Shown: positions 34,147 to 45,051 of the stretch, in pieces
Layout of the letters: each line of letters starts with the position of its first letter
Numbering within the stretch: the stretch's first letter is position 1
Source of the DNA: Cryptomeria japonica
Lineage: Eukaryota > Streptophyta > Pinopsida > Cupressales > Cupressaceae
Assembly (NCBI RefSeq): GCF_030272615.1
Contig: NC_081412.1
Location: forward strand, 685,450,583-685,514,582
Reading direction: 5' to 3'
Length of the DNA: 64,000 nt
Program-made: the position numbers and the translations under genes
The notes under the pieces: generated by a model
Told to the model about the DNA's origin: nothing
The model's input: only the letters and a program-made list of their open reading frames with translations
Databases searched by the model: none

Positions 34147-35170
34147 ATTGTCTGGTATAGCTCATTGCTTTTTTTTAATTTATTTGAGGGATTTGAGACC
34201 TTTATATAGCTAATATTTTCCTTAAAAACTAAATATGCTCTTCTCCTACATTCTCGTGTGATTTGGAGAATCAGAACAATTTAAAGGAAAATAGCTTATA
34301 GTTAAATCTGGTTTACATGTATGTGTTCTTGTAAGATCTGGGTGATTGTAGCTTTGTGGTAATATTGGAAGCTTAATAAGAATTTCCAGAGTGTCCACAA
34401 GGCTTGACAAAGTCAAAAGTGACTTTTACTTCACCAAAATCAGAGTTTGGAGGACACAGTAAAAAATCAGAGTAAATTTTTTTTACTAGAGCTATTTTCA
34501 TTTCGGCTTTAGTGTTCCAACTTCTGTTCACTTTCAAAAAAAATGATTTTTGGGTTTTCTTCCCAGCATTGAAAAACTTTTGGGTTTTGGGTGGTATTTC
34601 CATAAAATTAATAAATTTTGCATAAATTGAGCTTGAATAGGCCCTAAGTAATTTTTCTATCAGGGAAATTCAGCAACATTTCTTAAAAGTTGCGCAACTT
34701 TTGCCTCGGGTGTTAGATTTTTGTAAACAAATACTTGACGGAAAGTTGGAAATGAGCACTCTCCATTATTGCAGGTCTAATTGAATTTTTTTTCCTTTTT
34801 CTATTAGATATTAGAGGTTGTATCAGCTACTTCTTTTTCTCTTCAATTGGTCATATCTTTCTCCTCACAACTCTGTTTTTAAAAAACTAATAGTTGTTGG
34901 AAAGGTATTGAGATAAATTAAGTAGTTATAAGGCTAATTTGTTTTAGATCTTGTCTCAAATTATTTGTATTTAAAATCTTTATTGGTTTCTTAAAAGAAT
35001 TGTAATCTGATAAAAAACCTTGTAAATGCACTAATTATAAAGTGCCAACCTTGTAATATTTGGGGGGCGGAGGGGGGGGTGATTTCTGAGACTAGTGAAA
35101 AGGGGGGGTGTCTCTTGTGCCTTCTTTCTTGCACTTTTCCTGATTCTTTGCAATCTTCTTTTCTACTATC
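34147..35170 (+). other. element E untranslated leader
   Basis: About 1 kb of AT-rich leader without a supported ORF. A G-run (about 35,060-35,110) lies shortly before the gag start. Confidence 0.6.
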
Positions 35171-36064
35171 ATGGATGCATCTATAGTTCCACTTTTAACA
35201 CCATATAATTATTTTGAATGGAAATCTAAGATGATGATATATCTAAAAAGACATGGATATCATCGTGTTACTATGGGACTTGAAATTGAACCTCAAGATG
35301 CTGCAGAAAAGATTAAATGGTTTAATAAATGTGATGAAGCTTTTGGTACTCTGTGTATGTCAGTCTCTCAAGACCTTCTTTTTCACATTGAATCTACCAC
35401 TACACCAAATGCAGTGTGGACCACTTTGGAAAACCTCTTTGGTAAGCAGGATGAGCTAAGAGGTCATCAGTTAGAGAATGAACTCATAGGGTTGAATCCA
35501 ACCAATTTTGATACTATACAAGACTTCTTCACTAAACTTAAGTCTGTAAGATTGCAGTTGGAACGATGTGGAACTAAGAAAGATGATAAGCAACTGATTT
35601 TGAGTATTCTTTCTAAGCTTGGTCCTAACTATTCAGTGTTTGTTTCTACATTCTATGCTACAAAATGTGCCCTAGGTACCACATTCAAAATGCCTTCTCT
35701 GGATGAATTTTCTGCAGAACTCACTAGGGAGCAAGACAAATTGGTTCAAATGGATACAATAAAACCCTCTAAGTCACATGCCTTAGCTGTAAATCAAGGC
35801 ACAAAAGAACAAAAAGGGTCTAGTAAGCAAGATAAGAAACAAAAGAACCAAGGAGAGAAGAAAAAAGATCAGAAATCTGCTACTTCAAAAGCAGATAATC
35901 AAACCTCTTCATCAAGAGGTGAACAACCTAAGAAGGAGAAGGTCAAGTGTTCTTATTGTAAAAGGCCTGGTCATGATGAATATAAGTGTTTAAAGAAACA
36001 AATTGATCACCTTTCAAATCTTCTTGAAAAGAATAATATCAAGGTGCTTGATTCAGTCAAATAG
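35171..36064 (+). CDS. gag: element E Gag, 297 codons
   Basis: Open from ATG at 35,171 to TAG at 36,062. It contains the copia Gag core (YNYFEWKSKMMIYL near residue 10, then W......L.......L...L..L...EFT-like blocks through residue 200), a Lys/Gln-rich linker, and a CX2CX4HX4C zinc knuckle (CSYCKRPGHDEYKC, about residues 259-272) that binds RNA. In active copia elements Gag and Pol form one polyprotein, so the TAG is probably a disabling change rather than a natural end. The same frame continues beyond it. This is the only intact gag in the window. Confidence 0.88.
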   Translation: MDASIVPLLTPYNYFEWKSKMMIYLKRHGYHRVTMGLEIEPQDAAEKIKWFNKCDEAFGTLCMSVSQDLLFHIESTTTPNAVWTTLENLFGKQDELRGHQLENELIGLNPTNFDTIQDFFTKLKSVRLQLERCGTKKDDKQLILSILSKLGPNYSVFVSTFYATKCALGTTFKMPSLDEFSAELTREQDKLVQMDTIKPSKSHALAVNQGTKEQKGSSKQDKKQKNQGEKKKDQKSATSKADNQTSSSRGEQPKKEKVKCSYCKRPGHDEYKCLKKQIDHLSNLLEKNNIKVLDSVK

Positions 36065-37160
36065 AGTTCATCAGAAGAATCTTCTAAGGATACAGATAAG
36101 AGTAAAGGGAAAGGAAAGGGTAAGGCCCTAGTTGTTGTTGCTTCACAACCCAATTCTTAGATAATTGACTCGGGTGCTTTGCATCACATGGCTTCTTCAA
36201 AAGATGATTTCACCTCTTTAGAGCCATGTTCTATGTCTTCCATACTAATGGGTGATGACACTCCTATTGAAGTGCATGGGAGAGGGTCTGTTGATGTGGG
36301 TGAAGGAACATTTAAGGATGTCCTTTGTGTTCCATCTTTATCAACTAATCTCCTATCTGTTTATCATATCACTCACACTGGTTCTAGCAAGTGACTTGAG
36401 TTCACACCAGATACAGTGGTAATCAGTGAAATGCATAATGGGTCTACTATTGTTGTGGGAAAAGCAAATCATCAATCCAGATTGTATTAGTTTTCTCACT
36501 TTGTTCCTGACTCTCCTTCGACACTTTTACTCACTCATGCAGATGAGATTAGTTGTTTGTGGCATCAACGATTTGGCCACTTGAACTATCGTTACTTGCA
36601 ACAACTCAGTAAACAAGACATGGTTTCAGGGTTGCCTTCTATTTAATTTTCTGATGGAGTTTGCCAAGGATGTATTCTTGGTAAGCATCCTGAGGAGAAG
36701 TATGATAAAGGCAAAGCATGGAGAGCTCCACAACTATTGGAGTTGGTACATAATGACTTGGCAGGACCATTTCCACAACCATCTTTCAGTAGGGCTAGAT
36801 ATGTCTTAACATTTATTGATGACTTTTCTAGATTTACATGGGTTTACTTTCTCAAACAAAAGTCTGAGGTATTTGAGAATTTTCTAGATTTCAAAGCTTT
36901 TGCAGAGAAACAATCTAGGAAGTTCATCAAGATTCTGCATATAGATAATGGGGGTGAATATGTTAATAATCAGTTTGAACAATTTTGTGCTTCAGAAGGT
37001 ATCAACATGCAACACACAGTTCCATACAGTCCTCAGTAGAATGGTGTCACAAAATGGAAGAATAGGTCCTTGAAGGAGATGGCAAATTGTATGATTCACT
37101 CCAAGTCTTTGGCACCTCAGTATTGGGCAGAGGCCATCAATTGTGCATGTTACATCTAGA
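36065..37160 (+). pseudogene. pol: element E protease and integrase
   Basis: The protease carries IIDSGA (catalytic Asp at 36,167-36,169), with a TAG where Trp usually precedes it. The integrase zinc domain has H..H (WHQRFGHLN, about 36,560) and C..C (VCQGCILGKH, about 36,660). The catalytic core holds Asp in LVHNDLAGPF (about 36,745) and Asp in LHIDNGGEY (about 36,945). The third catalytic residue, Glu in the usual AERKNR block, is Lys here (AAA at 37,052-37,054, reading TKWKNR). Stops at 36,158, 36,392, 36,488, 37,037 and 37,157, plus a stop near 36,644, break the frame. Confidence 0.88.
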
Positions 37161-38660
37161 ACCGAGTTCCTCATAAAGCTGTGAAAGGGGTAACTCCTTT
37201 TCAAGCTTGGACCAGTCAGAAACCTACAGTTAAGCATTTCAGAGTGTTTGGTTCTCTTGCATGGGCCCACATTCCAGCAGTGAAATGCAAGGCCATGGAT
37301 CCACAGAGCAAGCCTTGCATATTTGTTGGGTATCCAGATGATGTCAAAGGGTATAGAATTCTCCATCCCTCTACACATGAGTTGTTCATTGAGAGGAGTG
37401 TTCATTTTGAGGAGAGTTTTATTTCTTCTCATACTACTTCTCCATCCACTATCACATTGGAGACATTGCATGATGATGATAGTTCTTCTGAGGATCTTAA
37501 TCCTCCTAATCCTATTGAGGAGTCTTCTTCCTCCACTCTAGATGGTGACAGTGATGGTGAGGATTCACATTCTTCTCATAGTCATCCTTTGGAGGTTGAT
37601 GATTCTCCCCCAAACTCTCCAGCTTCAGTGCCTCTTTGGGATCAACAAAATTTTGAGTCAGCAGGAGATTGGCTTGGTGATCCAACATATTCTAGAAGAA
37701 CTAGGTCACAATTTCAGCAAGCTCCACATCTCTTCATTGCTTCAGCTTCTGATCCACAGTCTTTTCGAGAAGCTACAGTTGTTCCCGAATGGGATGCTGC
37801 AATGCAAGAAGAGTTTAATTCCTTGGAAAGGAATCACACATGGGATTTAGTTCCTCTTCCTAAGGGAAGGAAACTTGTTTGATGCAAGTGGATCTATCGA
37901 AAAAAATTTGTAGCAGATGGGTCAGTTGATAAGTATGAGGCTTGTTTGGTAGCAAAAGGCTTTTCCCAAGTTCTAGGGGTTGATTACTCTGAGACTTTTT
38001 CTCTAGTTGCTAAGATGAATTCCATCCGGCTTGTCCTTGCTATTGCTGCAACCCATCATTGGGAAGTTCATCAGATGGATGTCAAGAGTGCATTTCTTCA
38101 TGGTGACCTTCGGGAGGAAATCTACATGGAGCAGCCACAAGGGTTTTTTCAAGATCCTTCATTTGTGTGTCGACTTCGAAAGTCTCTCTATGGCCTCAAA
38201 CAAGCTCCTCGAGCTTGGTATACCAAGATGGACTCCTTCCTTCTGACAGTTGGTTTTACTTGATGCCATTATGATCCGAATGTCTACATTCTGCACTAGG
38301 ATGATACTCTCACATTTCTAGTTCCCTATGTTGATGACTTATTGATCACAGGGAGTCACTCATCCACCATCAAGGTAGTGAAAACTGCTCTACATGATAG
38401 ATTTCTGATGTCCGACTTGGGTCTTCTACATTACTTCTTGGGAATTGAGATTACTCAATCTTCTTTAGGCATCTTCCTTGGACAACCCAAGCATGCACTT
38501 GATATGCTCTCTAGATTTCGCATGGTTGACTGTAAGCTGCACCTACTCCTTTTTTGTCTGGGGTCAGACTTGAGGCTAAGTGCTCTTCACCCTTGGTTGA
38601 TAGCACTTTATATCGACAAATTGTTGGGAGCCTCATCTACTTGACTCATACGAGACCTGA
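37161..38660 (+). pseudogene. pol: element E integrase C-terminus and reverse transcriptase
   Basis: The integrase tail (FGSLAWAHIP, FVGYPDDVKGYRI, FEESF) is followed by an acidic Ser-rich spacer (37,440-37,640). RT then has WDLVPLPKGRK, VAKGFSQ..GVDY.ETFS, HQMDVKSAFLHGDL.EEIYMEQPQGF, SLYGLKQAPRAWY and catalytic YVDDLL (YVDD at 38,327-38,338). TGA codons at 37,880 and 38,261 stand where family members usually have Arg, and TAG at 38,297 where Gln is likely. A one-base frameshift near 38,540 moves the remainder to another frame. Confidence 0.9.
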
Positions 38661-39261
38661 CATTTCATATGTGGTGGGCATGGTCTCTAGATTCATGTAG
38701 GAGCCTCATGAGTCGCATTGGAAAGCAGCTAAGTAGATTCTCCACTACATTCAGGGTACTTACAATTATGGAATTTAGTATGCAGTTGGCATGGATATTG
38801 ACTTGGTGGGATATACGGATTCAGATTGGGTGGGTGATTCTAAGGATCGCAAATCCACTTCAGGGTATTTCTTCTCACTTAGTTCTGGTCCAGTTTGTTG
38901 GTTGAGTAAGAAGCAGTCTGCAATTGCTCTTTCATCAATAGAGGCTGAGTATCGAGGGGTAGTTAATGCCACCACTGAGGCTATTTGGCTTCAGAATATT
39001 CTCACTAAGTTTGGTATTCCAGTTAGGAAGCCTACTATCATCTTTTGTGATAATCAAAGTGCTATACAGATCTCAAGAAATCCAGTTCATCACCAGAGGA
39101 TGAAACACATTGAGATACATATGCACTATATTCGGGAGCTCATTCAGGAAGGCATCATTGATCTTAAGTATTGTTCTACAATGGAGCAAACTGCGGACAT
39201 CTTCACCAAACCCTTCATCGAAAGCAAGTTCCTTCATTTGCAATCTCTGCTTAGGATATGA
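38661..39261 (+). pseudogene. pol: element E RNase H
   Basis: After the frameshift the coding continues with RPDISYVVGMVSRFM and two or three stops. A clean stretch at 38,791-39,261 follows with DLVGYTDSDWVGD..DRKSTSGY (catalytic Asp), SSIEAEY (Glu), FCDNQSAI (Asp) and HIEIHMHYIRE, ending at a natural stop. It would remove element RNA during cDNA synthesis. C-terminal RNase H after RT is the copia order. Confidence 0.9.
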
Positions 39262-39452
39262 CAGGTGTCTACTTCAGGAGGGACTTCTTAGTCCTTCTTT
39301 CTTTCTTTCTTTCTCTCCTTATTTAGTGGGGGGCTATTCCTCTTATGGGGGGCTTCTTCTTTTGGGGGGGCTATCTATGTACATGGGTACCTAACATGGT
39401 TGCAATTGTCGGGACCCATATTTTCACCCACCTAAGCTACACTCAGGAGGGG
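39262..39452 (+). other. element E 3' UTR with polypurine tract
   Basis: Short spacer with pyrimidine and G runs. ACTCAGGAGGGG at 39,441-39,452 directly precedes the 3' LTR and is the likely plus-strand primer. Confidence 0.75.
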
Positions 39453-40094
39453 TGTTAGTGTAGGTTTTTTATTTTCCTTATGTTAGGGGGTATTTATTTT
39501 TTCCTACACATATATTATTTAAGCTTGCTTAGGTTAATAGGAGTGGTTTATATGAGGACACATGGTGAAATACTTCAGCTACATGTGTAACTCTCCACCT
39601 CACATGGGTAGTTGAGTTACACACCCTCTTTTGGCTTGTTGTGCCACCTCTCATAACTACTATTTTGTCATTTCCTAAGTGGGTTATGGGGTAGTTGGGT
39701 TTCACACCCTCTTTTGGCCTTATGTGCCAACTTTCTCAACTCCTTTTTTGTCTTCATGTAAGGAGGTTATGCCACATGTTTTGGCATTTACCAAGAAGGT
39801 AAAACCTCCCACTTTTTATGGGGAATAGGAGTTAATGCACCCCTTAGATGTATATGCTTATATTTTTCTATATAATAAGCACTATACTCTCACCTTCACT
39901 AGGCAAGTTAGTGGAGTGATAGCTCGGTGAGAGTCTTCTCCAAATTCTACTCTTTGTCTCTATTTCTCTCTCATATTGAAATTATCTTCATTCAGCTATT
40001 TTGATCTTCGATCATCCATTGTGTGAGGAGTTGCATGTGATCTACAACCGACATCAGATCTTGGCTCGATTCTCGCTTCTTATAGAATCTCACA
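39453..40094 (+). repeat. element E 3' LTR
   Basis: 642 bp, same start and end as the 5' LTR. The last 20 bases differ most (CTTATAGAATCTCACA against CTCGCATAATCTCACA). Confidence 0.95.
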
Positions 40095-41006
40095 ATAGAT
40101 TGCACTTCATTTTGAGGTTGTAGTGTATAATTTTCAGCGAAATCAATGATAGAGACAATGGTACCAAGAGGAAATGTATCCTTACATAACATGAATTTCT
40201 CATCTAACCATCGAGCTCTATGTGTATGCATTATGTACTCATAAACTAGTTTCTCTTGAAACATTTTCATAAATTCAGCTACACATATATCATTTTTCAC
40301 TAACTCACATCTCTTCAAATCTTTTCCATCTTTAACTCCATATGTGACTGTCTTGTATTTTCCAAAAGAAATTAGTTTCCTATCAATTTCATGTGTGCTC
40401 TCCAAATGTACACATCTTGGTAAACATTACAAACCACCACATATAGCACAAGAACGTTCCAAACAAGGCATCTTATAATAAATGCAACCATCATGTCTAT
40501 TACATAGCAAACTTGAAATAAATTCTCTTACCGACTTATGAGGTGCTTGTATATTGCATTCCTGCAAAATATCGTTAGTGTGCAAAGTGGAACAAATATG
40601 ATGAAAAATATCATAGTGCATGGAAAATTCAATATGCATCCTACAACAACACATGTTGCATACATGATTAATCTTAATATAAAAAGGTTTTGCCATTTAA
40701 AAAAATCTTTGAGAAATTCTTATTTGAGAAAACTTTTCAAGGAATCTTTCATAAAATTTTGTTTGAGTCATATCCAAATAGTGTTTGGCATGTGGCTCAT
40801 GATTTTTAGACCCCATTCACCTTCTAACAACATTTCTTTGGTTGGGTGAAACTCTTGTGCTGTCATGCCAAAAAAATTCAATTAATGTTCTTAGTGCATC
40901 AACAACAAGCTTGACTTTGCATGGTAGTCTACTCGAGAATGCCCAAAGAGAATTATTGTTAGGTTCCTTTATTGTTTCCCGCCTTTGTAATGCTTTACTT
41001 AATGTT
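40095..41006 (-). pseudogene. minus-strand gene of region D, middle part
   Basis: Between copia E and LINE F the minus strand reads as one coding unit with few breaks. From 40,960 down the order is ALRTLIEFFWHDSTRVSP and a block ending at a stop near 40,697. Then 40,696-40,427 has cysteine clusters (CNMCCCRMH, CNIQ, CLERSCAIC) that could bind zinc, and 40,405-40,100 has THRARWLDEKFMLCKDTFPLGT and DFAENYT. The frame resumes beyond copia E at 33,487 with YYLSTQVSIFVHITF. This part is joined to the 5' part at 48,604 by removal of LINE F. The combined layout (N-terminal region, cysteine-rich domain, possible RNase-H-fold core) suits a transposase, but the family is not identified. Confidence 0.5.
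40990..41006. repeat. LINE F target-site duplication, left copy
   Basis: ATGCTTTACTTAATGTT, 17 bases, identical to 48,587-48,603. Confidence 0.92.
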
Positions 41007-41029
41007 TTTGATTAAGGAAAATCAGGTTT

Positions 41030-41200
41030 TAAGGGACCTGAAACCCGCTTACATAATGAAAAGATAAGCAAGAAAGAAACTAGAGAGAACAGTACATAGA
41101 AAGAAAAGTTGCAAAAGACCAGTAGAAAAAACAACATCTAGGGAAAAGGATAGCAAAAAGCCAGTGAGAGACTGGCAAACAAAGACCAGTATTACATTTC
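41030..41200 (-). other. LINE F 3' UTR with terminal hairpin
   Basis: On the minus strand a T-rich stretch with repeated TGGTCTTTTGC-like words leads to GTAAGCGGGTTTCAGGTCCCTTAAAACC and a short end near 41,007. The GGGT...ACC pairing resembles the tail of the LINE fragment at 2211-2224. Such 3' structures are recognised by the LINE reverse transcriptase in related systems. Confidence 0.6.
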
Positions 41201-41219
41201 AGATAAAAACTCTTATAGA

Positions 41220-43108
41220 CTCTTTCGAGTCCTTAACCAACATCATCATAGCCTTAGCAGCTTCTCTCAGGTCTTTTCTCTCCTACTTCTGATAGATGTC
41301 TTTAGTCTTCATCTCCAAATCACTGGCAGTCTACCTTGTTCTTTATCTAGAGGATTGGGGAGCAGAGGTCAGCATATCATCAATGATCACCATCTCTTTG
41401 TTCTGTTGGTTCTTCTCCAGACAATCAACCAGGGCACATATTTTGAGACGAGACCTTCAAAACCTCAAGGATGTGATTCATAAATTTCTTCAAGGCCTTC
41501 TCAGTTTTAGTAATCCGATTGATAATAATTTTATTATCAACCTCATCCTTATCTTTGACGATTCTAATCACATCTTCAAGATGCTTCAAGTCTCCCTTAA
41601 TCATTTCTTTTTCTGGTTAGTCCTATATTTCAATTTCATCTTCTACCTCACTGGTGTCCACCTCCGCATCCTCTTTCCCAGTATTGGTATCCTTAATCAA
41701 ATTCTGAATCTTATAATCCAAATCTCTTTGTTTGTTCTGAATACTGGAGATATTTTCAATTACCCATTTCTGGAAATTGAAAATTTTTAGAGTGTTATTT
41801 TCGGCAGCATTCAAAATGGAGTATGTTGTTTCCCTACCCTGCCCCGAGCTCATAGACTTAGGGTTAACTTCCTCCGTGGTATTCTGGGCAACATTTCTAC
41901 TATCCGAGACAATAGGGTTTGAATTCGGCTTTTCAACATACACTTTTCTCTGCACCTCCTCCTCTTCTCCTGCAACCTCTTTCTTCTCATTCTTTGCTTC
42001 ATCATCAGCCGCCTTCCCCTATTCCTCCTCTAAACTAGCTTCCACATCTGTGACCTCTTTATCTACATCATCAACCCTCCCTTTCTTATGAAGAGGGATG
42101 TTAGATGAATCATTGTCAGACTCAGAACCATCACAACTATCTGAAATATGGGCATTTTCCACCAAAGGATCTTCCTTATTAACCCTAGCTTTTTTCTTCA
42201 AATGCTGATAAATGAGCAGGATGAGACCTTGGTGAGCTATGGGATAGGATTTGGGTTTTTTTGCATGGTCAACCAAGCTTTCATTCAGGGATGAAGCTAA
42301 ATAGAAAGGCAAAGAGATCTTAAACCCATGGCAGAAATGGTTTAGAATAGCAAAATGATAATTATAAACCTTCGTAAACATACCATCAACAGTTAAGAAT
42401 TCCATAAAAACCCTTAACATCTTCTGCCAGAAGGAATTTACCTAATGAGGGAGGTAGTAAGATACATTCTCCTTCTTGGCAAGCCGAACCTTCTCTTCAT
42501 CACTTTTAGGGAAGTTTTTAATAGCTTCCGCCGCAAACTTTCGATCTCTGTAAAACTTGGTCCCTTCCTTCTGTAAACCAGTAACGTCCGCCACCAAATC
42601 CTCATCGAGCTTCCAAGTCTCCCCAAACAGAGTGACTTTGTTGTTGTTCCATCCCTTGGCAAAGCCTTGAGACACCGAATTTTTACTACCATGCAATTTT
42701 TCCATGTAGTCTGTGAAACCATGTCTATGCAGCCTCAGCCAAACTTTTCACTTGCTTTTCCAATTATCACAGCCAAAGGGCTTATTCAGATTAAGATTGC
42801 CTCCCATGTTGAAATACAAGTCAAGGATTTCAACAGAGCACAAGTTACTCAAAAACTGAAAACCAGGACTTAAGCGCAACCTCTTGAACAGAATGTTGGA
42901 CTGGAAAAATAGGGTAATTTCCTTGAGTTTGAAGAGGTATTTAATAATAGTCACGATGAACCAACACTTATTATGATTAGCCCTATCACACCAATGATCA
43001 TAATCACAATGCCTAAAAATGATCATCAACTGACACTTCACATAACCCCAATCTCTATCTTTGATATCCATACCTAGAAAAGTAATGATAAACTTAACTT
43101 GAACCATG
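41220..43108 (-). pseudogene. LINE F accessory ORF downstream of RNase H
   Basis: A single minus-strand frame runs from ATG near 43,108 (or 43,140) past in-frame stops at about 42,748, 42,442, 42,019 and 41,623 and beyond. It overlaps the end of the RNase H ORF by a few codons. Visible blocks in order are FGETWKLDEDLVADVTGL..EGTKF (about 42,630-42,560), VYNYHFAILNHFCHGFKISLPFYLASSL (about 42,370-42,285), IAHQGLILLIYQHL (about 42,240-42,200), an acidic linker, and a coiled-coil tail (RITKTEKALKKFMNHILEVLK, about 41,520-41,455). The first three blocks match the third ORF of gypsy element A. Length is about 630 codons. It may act as a nucleic-acid chaperone in place of ORF1, but that is speculation. 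Confidence 0.65.
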
Positions 43109-43840
43109 GACACGATCAAATAATAATTGCACCTGGACATCCTTCTTACAATAGGCTTCTTCGATATATTTAGTGTCCTCCTCTAAATAAACCCCCTCAT
43201 TAGCTAATAGGTCAGCAACCTTATTACCTTCCCTTAGAGTATGGGAAATGAAAACACTATCATAGTCATTTAATAACTTTTTAGCACATTCAATGATATT
43301 GTAAATGTTCCAAGAGGGAGAACTAGTGCCTTTGATAGCCTGAATAATATTGAGGGAGTCCCCTTCCAGCCATATTTTTTTAAATTTAAAACCCTGAGCA
43401 AGCTGAAGGCATTTTAACATTATCTGAGCTTCAACAACATGATTGTTTTGAACTCCAAAGGGAGAGGCAATAGCAGCAACACAAACACCATGAGTATTTC
43501 TGATGACTCCTAACTTCCCAGGATTGCCTTTGGCTGCCCCATCAAAATTCACCTTGACCCAATCATGAAAGGGAAATCTCCAAACAAAATTTTCTCTCAT
43601 AATCTTAATGTCAGATTTGTAAACCTTGTGAATCAAATTCCATTCGGTGAGGATACCTTTCTCAATATCATTCATATTAAGATAACTCCACTGCTTGTTG
43701 TTTCTGTGAAGAATGTCTATGCTTTCTTTAGTTGCCCTGCAAATATTTTCAAAAACCACCTCAGATGTACACTTAGCCTCCCTAAAAATTTTGCTATTTC
43801 TCTCCTTCCAGATATACCAATAGGTCATAGGAAGGATCAA
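43094..43840 (-). CDS. LINE F RNase H domain
   Basis: An open stretch of 248 codons. It starts in the linker typical of plant LINEs (YWYIWKERNSKIF) and carries an RNase H domain with VKVNFDGAAKGNPGKLG (catalytic Asp), VEAQIMLKCLQLA (Glu), WLEGDSLNIIQAI (Asp) and HTLREGNKVADLLANEG (His/Asp). It would degrade the RNA template after target-primed synthesis. As part of ORF2 it should be joined to the upstream RT. A frame change at about 43,838 separates it here, so it is a fragment of a broken ORF rather than a free gene. Confidence 0.88.
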   Translation of the reverse strand: MILPMTYWYIWKERNSKIFREAKCTSEVVFENICRATKESIDILHRNNKQWSYLNMNDIEKGILTEWNLIHKVYKSDIKIMRENFVWRFPFHDWVKVNFDGAAKGNPGKLGVIRNTHGVCVAAIASPFGVQNNHVVEAQIMLKCLQLAQGFKFKKIWLEGDSLNIIQAIKGTSSPSWNIYNIIECAKKLLNDYDSVFISHTLREGNKVADLLANEGVYLEEDTKYIEEAYCKKDVQVQLLFDRVHGSS

Positions 43841-45046
43841 GGACCAGAGGGTCTTGATGAGAGGAAATTTGGTGGGAAAGATCTATTGCCAAATGACTTC
43901 CTTGAGACTGTTATGCATAACCCATTCAAATTTCCATTGCACCCAAATGAGCAATGGATAAAGTAGCAATGAATGAACAAATGATCCATAGATTCTTCCT
44001 CTTTTTGACATAACTCACACCTGTTTGGAAACATGAAACCTCTATGAGCCAAGTTATCAATGGTAAGAATATTGTTGTGAACTGCAAGCCAAAAAAACAT
44101 GTTAACTTTAGGAATAAGGACTCTATTCCAGATTTTAGTCCATGTTGGGTTGCTGACTTGAGTAATAGTTTTTTTATAAGCAGATGCAATAGTGAAGTTA
44201 CCCCTAAGATTACTCTTCCAAAGAAACACATCATCAAAGTGTTTATTAACATAAAAGGACAACAATTCCTGTTGAAGCAACGAAAACCCAACATAAATAG
44301 CATCAAGCCTCACCCATTTATTCTCCTTCTAGTAATTACAAACCATAGACCCATACCTTCTTTTGCATTCATCAATGAATTGGCTGCAATCCTAATTAAA
44401 GAGAGGTTCATCTTTAATCCAAACATCCTCTCAGAACCTGATTTTGTCACCTTTGCCAAGGACCCATCCAGCTCCAGCTTTAGCAACTTTTATGGACTTG
44501 ATTATACTATTCCATATGAAAGACCCAACAGGGATGTCTTCAGAGTAGAGAAGAGAATGAAGTGGTTGGTCATGAATACATTTATCAAACCACACCCGAT
44601 TCTAGTATTTCTTAATGCCATAAGCCCTCCATATATGTTTAGCAAGCAGAGCTTTGTTAAAAGTTTTAAGAACTTTAATACCTAAACCCCCCTTGCACTT
44701 AGGATTACACACTTTGTCCTAGGCAACCAAGGCTATCCTTTTTTTGTCTTCTACCCCTGACCAAAGAAATTTTTTCTGAATCCTCTCTAAAACTTCAGCA
44801 ATTTTAGTTGGAATACCAAACAAGCTAAGAGCATAGATAGGAAGACTCTGAAGGGTGGCTTGAAGAAGATGAAGCTTACTTGATTGAGATAGAATATATC
44901 CTTTCCAACTGGCCAATTTCTTGTTCAGTTTATCAATTAACAAGTTCCAGAAGGAGTTTGGGGAAACCAAACCCGGAGGGAGACCCAAATAAGTGGAGGG
45001 GAGCATTTCCACCTTACAACCAATGATGTTAGCAATTCTTTGTTGC
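43837..45046 (-). pseudogene. LINE F RT C-terminal and zinc-binding region
   Basis: From 45,046 down: QQRIANIIGCKVEMLPSTYLGLPPG, KLASWKGYILSQSSKLHLLQATLQSLPIYALSLFGIP and IQKKFLWSG are the usual blocks after the RT core of plant LINEs. Further down, KIWNRVLIPKVNMFFWLAVHNNILTIDNLAHRGF..NRCELCQKEEESMDHLFIHC (about 44,170-43,985) is the zinc-binding RT-associated domain with CxxC..H..C. Several stops and frameshifts occur between these blocks. Confidence 0.85.
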
Positions 45047-45051
45047 CTCAT
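45047..45051. repeat. solo LTR G target-site duplication, left copy
   Basis: CTCAT, repeated at 46,233-46,237. Confidence 0.85.

Larger units (their letters stand above)
33491..40094 (+). mobile_element. element E: complete Ty1/copia retrotransposon, coding capacity lost
   Basis: 6,604 bp with two 642-bp LTRs, a tRNA-iMet primer site, gag, protease, integrase, RT and RNase H in the copia order, and a perfect 5-bp duplication (ATAGA). The domains lie in a single frame from 35,171 to about 38,540 and then shift once. Around ten nonsense codons interrupt the polyprotein. The LTRs differ at about 16 positions, so the insertion is moderately recent. It breaks the minus-strand gene of region D. 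Confidence 0.95.

Noticed and set aside
36992-37471. 159-codon minus-strand open frame
   Set aside because: Antisense to copia E integrase, which is clearly coding on the plus strand.
44044-44685. 213-codon plus-strand open frame
   Set aside because: It overlies the minus-strand LINE zinc-binding region and RT tail, which have clear family motifs. It is a shadow frame.
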